Shown in pieces: positions 1 to 5,677 of a stretch of 7,713 nucleotides of DNA. Positions within the stretch are counted from its first letter, which is position 1, and each line of letters begins with the position of its first letter. A program made the translations under genes and the position numbers. This DNA is from Clostridia bacterium (GTDB lineage Bacteria > Bacillota > Clostridia > Oscillospirales > CAG-272): positions 1-7,713 of the forward strand of contig JAFQOC010000093.1 in NCBI GenBank assembly GCA_017420845.1, given 5' to 3'. The notes beneath the pieces were generated by a model, which saw only the letters and a list, made by a program, of their open reading frames with translations, was not told where the DNA came from and did not search any database.

Positions 1-2126
1 AGGGTAACGTCCAGCAGGACCTGCCCATCCTTCTTTTCCCATGCCACTGCGATCTCCCCCATGGGGGTGGGGACGGTGCCTTTTGCCCAATCCAGACCAT
101 AGCAATCCACGTTTGGCTGGATACGGACAGATCGGTAGCCGTCGGCGGTGGGATACACGCCCAGCACCATAGCCGAGAACTCATAAGTGGGAGCAGAGCT
201 CCAACCGTGGCATTCGGAACGGGGAGAGTCGGGATTCTCGCACCAGGTGGTGCAATGGAGGTCCAGCATGGTCTCCCAGCCCTGCAGCTGCTTAGGTGCG
301 TACTGATCGTAACGGCCCGACAGCTCCAGCGCACGGAACATGTAGTGATTCATAGAGAAGGAGCAGACCGCTACGGGCACATGACCGTCGAAGGTGCGAT
401 CCATGAGAGCGCCCGCTTCGTCACCTGTGACGGCTCCCGACAGAATAGCCCACAGGGTGGTGTGCTGGCTGTATTCTCTGGTATTGGGGGTATTACGGAA
501 CAACTGTACCTCAGCATCATAGCAGGTCTTTTTGACGTTCTCGATCATAGCCTCTGCGCGGATACGGTAGTCGGAGGCCATGCCGGGACGGTTCAAGGCG
601 TCGCACAGCTCAGCGGCGGCCTTGCAGGCGGCGGCAAACATGAGGGAGGTGATGGTGATGGGCTCTGTGAAGCCTCCGTTGGGCACACCCACGTGCCAGC
701 CGGGAACCCAGTCCACGAAGTGCCAGTAGGGAGTCACCCCGATCAGCCCCTCATCGGTCATGTGGGGCTCAAAGGCATCAATGGCTTTCTCCACGGTACC
801 CATAAGGGCACGGACACGGGCCAGCTCGGCGGGAGCATTCCCGGCGTAGCGGAGGTAATCACGGAGCATCAGCACCCAGAACAGGGTGAAATCGGGGATG
901 ATCTGGATCATGACCGAGGGATAATTGGCCTGAAGCATGCCGTCCGCAATCTGGGAGTGAGCCAGATCGGTGACCGACTTAAAGGGCATCCGAAGATCCT
1001 TGCCCATGCGCATGGTGAAAAGCATTTCCAGAGCCGAGTCCATATCGTACTGCTGCTGCTCGTAGTAGGGGCAATCTACGTACATCTCGTGCATACAGCA
1101 AAGGACGGTATTGCGGCTGATCTCCCACATTTCGTTGTAGCGGTCGTTGGAGCAGGAGAAGCTACCCGCAAGGTCCAGAGGGTAGTGATAATTGGCGTAG
1201 GTAAAGCTCTTGATCTCGCAGTCGGGATCCTCAAACTCCACCCGAGCGAAGCGGAAGGAGCGATACCAGAAGGTGTTGAAGGTTTGCTCTTCACCCGTGG
1301 CGGTCAGAACGTCAAAAACGCCGTCGATACGGGCGGTGGGATCATCGTAGGCGTCCCGCTTGGCCTTGTAGCGATGCCCCTGCTCGTTGGCAACGGAATA
1401 GCACTCAGTGTAGATGATGCGCACTTGGGTGCCTGCCTTGGCCTTGAAGGTGAAATGTACCTTGGCTGTGGTGTATTTGACGGTATCGAATTCGATAAAG
1501 CCATCGCCCGTGCGAACCGCCTTCAGAGGCTTTTCGGCCTCGGTTTCCATCTGAGGGATGGGACGGGGGGACATGACGTAGGGATCGTTCAGACCGAAGA
1601 GGTTGAAGCCCTTGCGACTGAGATCGGGCTGATAGAAGTTCTTGCAGACCACGGGGGTAGGCCGGGAAGCACCGTTCCAGACCTCGAAGGGCGGGATGGA
1701 GGTATGGCAACCGGGACCCGCAATAAAGGAACAGGCGTCCTCGCGGAAGCAGGACCAGGACTCATCGGTGCCGATGGAGGTCTCCGCGCCGTCCACGGTC
1801 AGCGTACCGTCAAACCAGAAGGCTGGGTGAGAACGGCGGTACACCGAAATGAACCAGCCCTCGGTGACGTACAGTACTTTGGCAACAAGCTTGTTTTTTC
1901 CCTCCACCAGATAAGGGGTGAGATCCTCTGTCTCAAAGTAGGTCACGTACTGGGAGCCCTGACAGGGGCCCTCGCAAACAAGATGACCGTTGAGGAAAAG
2001 CTGATAGCGGGTGTCACCGCAGGAGGAGGCCTTCAGGATTGCTCCCTGAGGAGCATCGAATTGCTTTTCAAAATAGTAGAATCGGGGGGCGGACGGTGTT
2101 TCGTCGGCACGGATCCAATGGCTCAT
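1..2126 (-). CDS. GH78 alpha-L-rhamnosidase, 3' end cut by window edge
   Basis: Predicted to hydrolyse terminal alpha-L-rhamnose from plant glycosides or pectin-derived oligosaccharides by inversion. The reading frame is open from ATG at 2126 to the left edge (708 codons), so the C-terminus is missing. There is no signal peptide, so it is probably cytoplasmic. The order fits GH78: an N-terminal beta-sandwich with an LFLNGH segment (about 43-48), a second beta domain (about 190-310), an (alpha/alpha)6 barrel (about 320-660) and the start of the C-terminal beta domain. D351, E356 and D363 in a DCPYYE context have the same spacing as the catalytic-site acidic residues I recall for Bacillus RhaB (D567/E572/D579). 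E630 in TTWCE fits the general base, followed by HGWSSAP at 640-646. The start is supported by AAGGA (2135-2139) 8 bases upstream. It is transcribed divergently from the isomerase gene, behind a consensus promoter and a palindrome. Family assignment is strong; the exact substrate is unknown. Confidence 0.9.
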   Translation of the reverse strand, partial: MSHWIRADETPSAPRFYYFEKQFDAPQGAILKASSCGDTRYQLFLNGHLVCEGPCQGSQYVTYFETEDLTPYLVEGKNKLVAKVLYVTEGWFISVYRRSHPAFWFDGTLTVDGAETSIGTDESWSCFREDACSFIAGPGCHTSIPPFEVWNGASRPTPVVCKNFYQPDLSRKGFNLFGLNDPYVMSPRPIPQMETEAEKPLKAVRTGDGFIEFDTVKYTTAKVHFTFKAKAGTQVRIIYTECYSVANEQGHRYKAKRDAYDDPTARIDGVFDVLTATGEEQTFNTFWYRSFRFARVEFEDPDCEIKSFTYANYHYPLDLAGSFSCSNDRYNEMWEISRNTVLCCMHEMYVDCPYYEQQQYDMDSALEMLFTMRMGKDLRMPFKSVTDLAHSQIADGMLQANYPSVMIQIIPDFTLFWVLMLRDYLRYAGNAPAELARVRALMGTVEKAIDAFEPHMTDEGLIGVTPYWHFVDWVPGWHVGVPNGGFTEPITITSLMFAAACKAAAELCDALNRPGMASDYRIRAEAMIENVKKTCYDAEVQLFRNTPNTREYSQHTTLWAILSGAVTGDEAGALMDRTFDGHVPVAVCSFSMNHYMFRALELSGRYDQYAPKQLQGWETMLDLHCTTWCENPDSPRSECHGWSSAPTYEFSAMVLGVYPTADGYRSVRIQPNVDCYGLDWAKGTVPTPMGEIAVAWEKKDGQVLLDVT

Positions 2127-2158
2127 ATTCGTTTTCCTTTCTTCGGGGAAATGACTCG

Positions 2159-2176
2159 GGTATAGGTGACTATACC
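2159..2176. promoter_or_regulatory. Candidate operator, GGTATAG-N4-CTATACC
   Basis: A perfect 7-base inverted repeat with a 4-base centre lies directly after the predicted transcription start of the rhamnosidase gene, where a bound repressor would block initiation or early elongation. Next to it, 2177-2191 begins with GGTA and ends with TACC and covers the -10 hexamer, so two related dyads may sit in tandem. The cognate regulator is not identifiable in this window. Confidence 0.5.
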
Positions 2177-2183
2177 GGTAAAT

Positions 2184-2212
2184 ATTATACCTGTTTTGTG
2201 AGATTTTGTCAA
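2184..2212 (-). promoter_or_regulatory. Perfect sigma-A promoter of the rhamnosidase gene
   Basis: On the minus strand TTGACA (2207-2212) and TATAAT (2184-2189) are separated by exactly 17 bases, matching the consensus at all 12 positions. The predicted transcription start is near 2177, giving a leader of about 50 bases before the ATG at 2126. The 39 bases between this -35 and the -35 of the divergent isomerase promoter are AT-rich. Confidence 0.85.
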
Positions 2213-2251
2213 TCAATAATACAAAACTTTTGCGTTTTTTTTACAAATCGC

Positions 2252-2280
2252 TTGACAAAAAAGCTTTTCGTCGATATAAT
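2252..2280 (+). promoter_or_regulatory. Perfect sigma-A promoter of the isomerase/epimerase gene
   Basis: TTGACA (2252-2257), a 17-base spacer and TATAAT (2275-2280) match the consensus exactly. The spacer contains the self-complementary stretch AAAAGCTTTT (2259-2268). The predicted start of transcription is near 2287, which rules out the in-frame ATG at 2279 as a translation start because it lies inside the -10 element. Confidence 0.85.
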
Positions 2281-2314
2281 GAAGGAACAAACTGAAAAAA
2301 GGACGGTGCTGCCC

Positions 2315-3184
2315 ATGCTGTATTCCTGCCAGACCTGCCATTTAGCCTCCCGACTCGGGATCCACGCCGCAGTGGACGCCATGCTGGACGCAGGCTATCC
2401 CGCCTTGGATATTTCTCTGTTCGGTAACAACGGCTTCATGCTGGCCGATGACTGGAAGGAGACCGCTCAGTCCCTTCGCGGCAAGGCCGAGGCCCGCGGA
2501 GCTGTCTTCAACCAGGCTCACGCCCCCTTTGGCGGTGGCTACGATCACTACACCAAGGTTCTGATCCCCACGTTTCCCCGCGTCTTTGAATTCTGCGAGG
2601 AGCTGGGTGTCCGTCAGATCGTGGTCCACCCCCTTCAGCAGGGAAGGTACTACGGCCGTGAGAGGGAGCTGTTCGATATGAATATGGATTTCTACCGCTC
2701 CCTTATTCCGCTCTCCGACAAGCACGGCATCAAGATCGCCATTGAGAATATGTGGCAGACCCACCCCGTCACCCACCGCATCTGTGACGACGTCTGCGCC
2801 AATCCCCACGAGCTGGCTGCTTACTTTGATACCTTGAATGACCCCGAGCATTTCACGGTCTGCCTGGATATCGGTCACGTGGCTCTGTGCGGCAGAGAAC
2901 CCGAGGATGCCATCCGTGTCCTGGGTCACGACCGTCTCGGCGCGCTTCACGTTCATGACGTGGACTACGTAAACGACCTTCACACGATCCCGTATCTGGG
3001 GCGCGTCAACTGGAACAGCGTTGTACAGGCCTTGGCAGACATCGGATATCAAGGAGAATTCACCATGGAATCCGACGCGTTTCTGGCTCGTTATCCCGAG
3101 GATTTTCTTCCCGTGGCTACCCGATTCATGGCGGATACCACCAGGTATCTGGCAGAAAAGCTGGAGGATCTGCGTCAGATCTGA
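2315..3184 (+). CDS. Sugar phosphate isomerase/epimerase, TIM-barrel (AP endonuclease 2 superfamily)
   Basis: A 289-residue protein, a normal length for the xylose-isomerase-like TIM-barrel superfamily (PF01261 type), whose members isomerise or epimerise sugars or related polyols using a bound divalent metal. Putative metal and active-site residues fall at strand ends in the expected order: H69 (QAHAPF), H105 (VVHP), E144 (AIEN), D185 and H188 (LDIGH), H212/H214 with D215 (HVHD) and E252 (MESD). The ATG at 2315 is chosen because it follows AAGGA (2299-2303) by 11 bases and lies downstream of the predicted transcription start near 2287; longer in-frame versions would begin upstream of the transcript. 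It is divergent from the rhamnosidase gene, which suggests but does not show a role in sugar catabolism. Family members differ widely in substrate, so none is assigned. It is followed by a terminator. Confidence 0.85.
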   Translation: MLYSCQTCHLASRLGIHAAVDAMLDAGYPALDISLFGNNGFMLADDWKETAQSLRGKAEARGAVFNQAHAPFGGGYDHYTKVLIPTFPRVFEFCEELGVRQIVVHPLQQGRYYGRERELFDMNMDFYRSLIPLSDKHGIKIAIENMWQTHPVTHRICDDVCANPHELAAYFDTLNDPEHFTVCLDIGHVALCGREPEDAIRVLGHDRLGALHVHDVDYVNDLHTIPYLGRVNWNSVVQALADIGYQGEFTMESDAFLARYPEDFLPVATRFMADTTRYLAEKLEDLRQI

Positions 3185-3219
3185 TTTGGCTGTATTTAGT
3201 CAAATCGGCAATCAATCGA

Positions 3220-3247
3220 AAAACCACCGGCTTACGTCGGTGGTTTT
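3220..3247. terminator. Bidirectional terminator between isomerase and degV-like genes
   Basis: A 10-base perfect stem (AAAACCACCG paired with CGGTGGTTTT) with an 8-base loop lies 35 bases after the isomerase stop codon. The A-run on the left arm (3219-3223) becomes a T-run when read on minus, and the right arm ends in TTTT on plus. The hairpin can therefore end both convergent transcripts; the T-run is slightly longer for the minus direction. Confidence 0.8.
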
Positions 3248-3303
3248 CCGGTTGTTATGAAAGACGTTGCGGCAAAAAGGTTTTGGAACACATCGTCTTG
3301 TTT

Positions 3304-3326
3304 GTTATCGCACGGAGCGTGATAAC
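3304..3326. repeat. Imperfect inverted repeat downstream of degV-like gene
   Basis: GTTAT and ATAAC enclose CACG-GAG-CGTG, with a two-base bulge on the left arm. It lies 17 bases past the DegV stop codon on the minus strand. No T-run follows on either strand, so it is not a standard intrinsic terminator. It could be a structured 3' end that protects the mRNA, or chance. Confidence 0.35.
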
Positions 3327-3342
3327 CAAGGGGAAGGAAGGT

Positions 3343-4209
3343 TTATCTCTGCTTTGCCAGGAAGAACAGAGCCATGGTACCGGGGCCGGAGTGAGCGCCG
3401 ATAACGGTGCCCACGTTGGTGATGATCTGAATGTCGTTACCGCCCCGCTCACGGATCATGGCAGCCAGCGCATTGGCGTCATCCTCACAGTCGCCGTGAG
3501 AAATGAAGAAGGTACCGCCGGCTACGTCCTCGGCTGTCTCAAAGAGCTTGTCAGCCAGCGCCTTCAGGGAAGCCTTACGGCCGCGGATGGTGCCAACCTT
3601 AATAAGGTGGCCCTCATCGTCCACATGCATGATGGGCTTGATGTTGAGCATACCGCCTACCAGAGCCACAGCGGGAGATACACGGCCGCCCCTCTTGAGG
3701 TAGACCAGATCTTCGACGGTGAACCAATGGGCCAATCGGGGAATCAGAGACTGGGCGTACTCGGCGGCCTCCTCCAGAGTAGCGCCGGCATTCTTGCGGT
3801 CCAGAACCAGCTTGACCAGGAGGCCCTCACCGGCGGAGGCGCAAAGTGTGTCGATGGTGACGATCTTACGATCAGGATACTGGGCGGCCAGATCCTCGGC
3901 GGCCACCTTACCCTGCTGATAGGTGGTGGAGAGACCCGAGGAGAAGCCCAGATAAAGAATATCCTGCCCCTGAGCCAGCACGGGCTCGAAGGTGGCACGG
4001 AAGGTTTCGGAGTTGACGGCATTGGTTTTGGCAACGTGACCGTCGCGCATATTCTGGTAGAACTCCTTGATGGGCATATCGTCATTGAGATAGTCGCGGT
4101 CAATATGGTCGAAACGGAAGGCCAGACTCACGCAGTGCACTCCCCACTCTGCCAGCAGAGAGGGAACAATGTCACAGGCGGAATCGGTGAAGATTACGTA
4201 ATTGCTCAT
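3343..4209 (-). CDS. DegV family protein (fatty-acid-binding, FakB-like)
   Basis: A 288-residue protein with typical DegV length and signatures: FTDSACDI (7-14), KTNAVNS (61-67), SSGLSTTY (90-97), YLKRGGRVS (170-178), LNIKPIM (188-194) and a C-terminal GTVIGAHSGPGTMA stretch (267-280). DegV proteins bind a single fatty acid, and characterised FakB members present it to the kinase FakA for phosphorylation, feeding exogenous fatty acids into phospholipid synthesis. No FakA-like kinase is visible here, so the partner would be encoded elsewhere. The ATG at 4209 is chosen because AAGGAG (4217-4222) precedes it by 7 bases. The upstream in-frame ATG at 4236 lacks such a site and falls in a leader hairpin. 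The promoter is a perfect consensus. The gene is divergent from the XRE regulator gene. Family assignment is firm; the bound lipid and physiological role are not known. Confidence 0.93.
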   Translation of the reverse strand: MSNYVIFTDSACDIVPSLLAEWGVHCVSLAFRFDHIDRDYLNDDMPIKEFYQNMRDGHVAKTNAVNSETFRATFEPVLAQGQDILYLGFSSGLSTTYQQGKVAAEDLAAQYPDRKIVTIDTLCASAGEGLLVKLVLDRKNAGATLEEAAEYAQSLIPRLAHWFTVEDLVYLKRGGRVSPAVALVGGMLNIKPIMHVDDEGHLIKVGTIRGRKASLKALADKLFETAEDVAGGTFFISHGDCEDDANALAAMIRERGGNDIQIITNVGTVIGAHSGPGTMALFFLAKQR

Positions 4210-4224
4210 GAAAAAACTCCTTTG

Positions 4225-4246
4225 TGGGTTGCCCATGAGGATGGGC
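4225..4246 (-). promoter_or_regulatory. Leader hairpin(s) of the degV-like mRNA
   Basis: In the short leader, GCCCAT-CCTC-ATGGGC (4246 to 4231 on minus) can form a 6-base-pair hairpin starting about 7 bases after the predicted transcript start. An overlapping alternative, TGGG-CAA-CCCA (4235 to 4225), uses some of the same bases and lies closer to the ribosome binding site at 4217-4222. The two structures are mutually exclusive. The upstream ATG at 4236 is inside both, which supports the later start codon. Confidence 0.35.
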
Positions 4247-4259
4247 TTTTGACGGGGTC

Positions 4260-4288
4260 ATTATACACGATTTTCTTGATAATGTCAA
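4260..4288 (-). promoter_or_regulatory. Perfect sigma-A promoter of the degV-like gene
   Basis: On minus, TTGACA (4283-4288), 17 bases and TATAAT (4260-4265) match the consensus at every position. The predicted start is near 4253, giving a leader of about 44 bases. Confidence 0.85.
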
Positions 4289-4317
4289 TAAACTGTGTTG
4301 AAAAATGGTAAACCTTT

Positions 4318-4370
4318 GGTAGAAAGCAGGTAGAAAACAAGTGAGTAGCCATTCTACCGACAGTAGAGAT
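4318..4370. promoter_or_regulatory. Cluster of GTAGAAA half-sites upstream of the XRE regulator
   Basis: The 319-base gap between the degV-like and XRE genes holds no convincing coding region. Besides the two promoters it contains this cluster: GGTAGAAA at 4318-4325 and again at 4329-4336 (11-base period), GTAG at 4345-4348, then CTAC (4354-4357) facing GTAG (4363-4366). The segment 4355-4370 matches 14 of 16 bases of 4463-4478, which overlaps the XRE promoter. This arrangement suggests cooperative binding of one regulator, possibly the XRE protein itself. A separate dyad, TGATTT-GA-AAATCA, lies at 4380-4393. Confidence 0.45.
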
Positions 4371-4437
4371 CGTTTCTTTTGATTTGAAAATCAGAACCGA
4401 GAAATCCGAAAAAACATTGTGAAATAAAGAAAAGCTC

Positions 4438-4466
4438 TTGACAATCGCTAAAAATTATGCTATACT
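4438..4466 (+). promoter_or_regulatory. Sigma-A promoter of the XRE regulator gene
   Basis: TTGACA (4438-4443), 17 bases, then TATACT (4461-4466), one mismatch from consensus. Transcription would begin near 4473, about 56 bases before the ATG at 4529. Confidence 0.8.
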
Positions 4467-4473
4467 GACAGTA
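4463..4473. promoter_or_regulatory. Candidate operator TACTGACAGTA over the XRE -10 and start site
   Basis: An 11-base odd palindrome (TACTG-A-CAGTA) runs from inside the -10 hexamer to the predicted transcription start. Its extended form (4463-4478) recurs with 14 of 16 identities at 4355-4370. A protein bound here would block RNA polymerase, and autorepression by the encoded regulator is the simplest reading. A further dyad, AATTGT-N7-ACAATT, lies in the leader at 4476-4494. Confidence 0.5.
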
Positions 4474-4528
4474 GAAATTGTAAAATCAACAATTGAACTC
4501 GCCTAAACCGTCTCAAAAGGAGAAGCCA

Positions 4529-5194
4529 ATGGAAAGCACTACCCCCGTAACCTCCGTTCAGGAGGATCTGAAGGCCGTCATCGCCCGGAATATTGCGGAT
4601 CTGCGCCGCCGGGCGGGCATGACCCAGCAGGATCTTGCCGCCAAGCTGAACTATACTGATAAAGCCATCTCAAAATGGGAGCGGGGGGAATCTGTCCCCG
4701 ATATTCTTGTTCTCAAGCAGATCTCTGATCTCTTTGGCGTGTCCGTGGATTACCTTCTCCATGCTGTTCACGAGGAGCCCGCGCCTGTGGAGGAGGAGAG
4801 TATGCCTGACCATAAGCGGCAGCAAAGCGTCCGCACGCGAGGCTTTGTTACGGGCATGAGTGTTTTGCTTGTTTGGCTGGCCGCTTTGACCTTGTTTCTT
4901 GTATTCGATACTGCGGAGGTGGACGTTCGTTCCCATTGGATCGTTTTCGCCTGCGCTGTCCCCGCCTCCCTTGTCCTTTGGCTCATTATGAACACCATCT
5001 GGTTCAACCGCAGACGGAATTACCTCATCATCTCCCTGCTCATGTGGTCTGTTCTGATTTTGACCTTTGTGACGATCCGACTTTTTGCCGACCGAGCGCT
5101 TTGGTTGATCTTTCTGCTGGGCATACCGAGCCAGGCCATCATCGTTATGTGGTCCCGCCTCAAGCAGAATGGGGATCACTATAAGCCATTATGA
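4529..5194 (+). CDS. XRE-family transcriptional regulator with four predicted membrane helices
   Basis: A 221-residue protein. Residues 20-76 form a Cro/C1-type helix-turn-helix: IADLRRRAGMTQQDLAAKL, then a recognition-helix region with TDKAISKWERGESVPD (43-58) and the usual LFGVSVDYLL end (69-77). An acidic, probably flexible linker (82-100) leads to four hydrophobic segments at about 106-126, 137-157, 164-184 and 190-207. The DNA-binding domain would therefore be held at the inner membrane face. Such XRE-plus-membrane architectures are common in Clostridia, but the signals they sense are mostly unknown. The ATG at 4529 follows AAGGAG (4517-4522) by 6 bases; an in-frame TTG at 4495 minus two bases (4493) has no site and is not favoured. 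The gene has its own promoter, with palindromic repeats suggesting autoregulation, and a strong terminator downstream. Targets other than itself cannot be named; the divergent degV-like gene is a candidate. Confidence 0.88.
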   Translation: MESTTPVTSVQEDLKAVIARNIADLRRRAGMTQQDLAAKLNYTDKAISKWERGESVPDILVLKQISDLFGVSVDYLLHAVHEEPAPVEEESMPDHKRQQSVRTRGFVTGMSVLLVWLAALTLFLVFDTAEVDVRSHWIVFACAVPASLVLWLIMNTIWFNRRRNYLIISLLMWSVLILTFVTIRLFADRALWLIFLLGIPSQAIIVMWSRLKQNGDHYKPL

Positions 5195-5227
5195 TCCCTC
5201 GCCTTATTTCGGGTGTTTTGCACAGTA

Positions 5228-5260
5228 AAAAACAGCCACCGAACATCGGTGGCTGTTTTT
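5228..5260. terminator. Strong bidirectional terminator between XRE and small Cys-rich genes
   Basis: A perfect 15-base stem with a 3-base loop (ACA). The GC-rich core CAGCCACCGA pairs with TCGGTGGCTG, flanked by an A-run on the left and TTTTT on the right. It starts 33 bases after the XRE stop codon and 6 bases beyond the stop of the convergent small gene, and can end both transcripts. Confidence 0.92.
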
Positions 5261-5266
5261 ATCAGG

Positions 5267-5506
5267 TCACTCCTCGACGTCTTCGATGATCTCTTCGATC
5301 TCCTCGCAAGCGTCACAGGTCTCCTCGCAGCAGTCGCAAGCCTCGTCCGCGATCTGATCGCAGGCCTTCTTCTTGCAGAGCTTGTCCTTAAGGAATTTGG
5401 TGAACAGGAAGTAACCACCGACAGCAGCGGCAGCTACACCGATCACGATACCCAGGATCACAAAGATCTTGGCGGTGTTCTTCTTTTTCTTACGGAAGCA
5501 GAACAT
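5267..5506 (-). CDS. Small single-pass membrane protein with Cys- and Glu-rich tail
   Basis: A 79-residue protein I do not recognise as a named family. It has a basic N-terminus (FRKKKK, 4-9), one hydrophobic helix with an alanine/glycine-rich core (about 13-36), a short basic stretch (37-47), then an acidic tail. Seven of its eight cysteines are in the tail (C44, C49, C57, C59, C60, C64, C67), including CDCC and CDAC, and residues 61-79 are dominated by E, D and I. The positive-inside rule is ambiguous because both flanks of the helix are basic. The tail could bind metal, form disulfides or anchor a partner, but no function is assigned. The ATG at 5506 is chosen because a full AAGGAGG (5516-5522) lies 9 bases upstream; extending the frame upstream adds low-quality sequence crossing the promoter. 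It has its own -10 element with unusual upstream repeats, and a terminator immediately after the stop. Confidence 0.85.
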   Translation of the reverse strand: MFCFRKKKKNTAKIFVILGIVIGVAAAAVGGYFLFTKFLKDKLCKKKACDQIADEACDCCEETCDACEEIEEIIEDVEE

Positions 5507-5545
5507 GGTGTATATCCTCCTTAGGGTTTGATAGGGGGCAAAACC

Positions 5546-5559
5546 CCGTATACTTACGG
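5546..5559. promoter_or_regulatory. Candidate operator CCGTA-N4-TACGG at the small gene's start site
   Basis: A perfect 5-base inverted repeat with a 4-base centre covers the predicted transcription start (near 5555) of the small Cys-rich gene, three bases downstream of its -10 element. A short GGGG-N5-CCCC hairpin (5535-5547) overlaps its edge and would form in the leader. The position is like that of the palindrome at the rhamnosidase start, but the sequence is different. Confidence 0.4.
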
Positions 5560-5561
5560 TT

Positions 5562-5593
5562 ATTATAGCCCAAATTCGTGAACTGCGTGTGAA
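5562..5593 (-). promoter_or_regulatory. Probable activator-dependent promoter of the small Cys-rich gene
   Basis: On minus, a perfect TATAAT (5562-5567) lacks a recognisable -35: the hexamer 17 bases upstream reads ACACGC. In its place are two direct TTCAC repeats (5578-5582 and 5589-5593 on minus) with an 11-base period, as is usual for tandem binding by OmpR/PhoB-type response regulators that replace -35 contacts. An AT-rich dyad (5601-5621) lies just upstream and could act as an UP-like element. Confidence 0.5.
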
Positions 5594-5677
5594 TATTTCC
5601 CGAAAAACAAAATTTTTTTCGATGTGGTTCTCCGCCATCTCTCCTGCCGAAAAGTCGAGGGATTCTGAAAAAAAGAA

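Noticed and set aside
207..2165. Long open frame on plus (652 codons) opposite the rhamnosidase
   Set aside because: It is codon-phase antisense to a clear GH78 gene on minus. The minus frame has catalytic motifs, a ribosome binding site and a promoter; the plus product is low-complexity and unlike any known family.
2039..2314. N-terminal extension of the isomerase frame
   Set aside because: It would begin inside the rhamnosidase gene and cross both divergent promoters. The extra ATG at 2279 is within the -10 element.
2342..3052. 236-codon frame on minus within the isomerase gene
   Set aside because: Antisense to a protein with intact TIM-barrel metal motifs; no start signals.
3183..3206. 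GATTTG-N12-CAAATC inverted repeat after the isomerase stop
   Set aside because: Short AT-rich stem with a long loop and no T-run; the strong hairpin at 3220-3247 explains termination.
4231..4250. Hairpin followed by TTTT on plus, resembling a terminator
   Set aside because: No plus-strand gene ends there, and the stem is only 6 base pairs with four Ts. It is better read as part of the minus-strand degV-like leader.
3283..4311. Long open frame on plus (342 codons) opposite the degV-like gene
   Set aside because: Antisense shadow of a well-conserved DegV protein on minus; it runs across the degV promoter and has no ribosome binding site.
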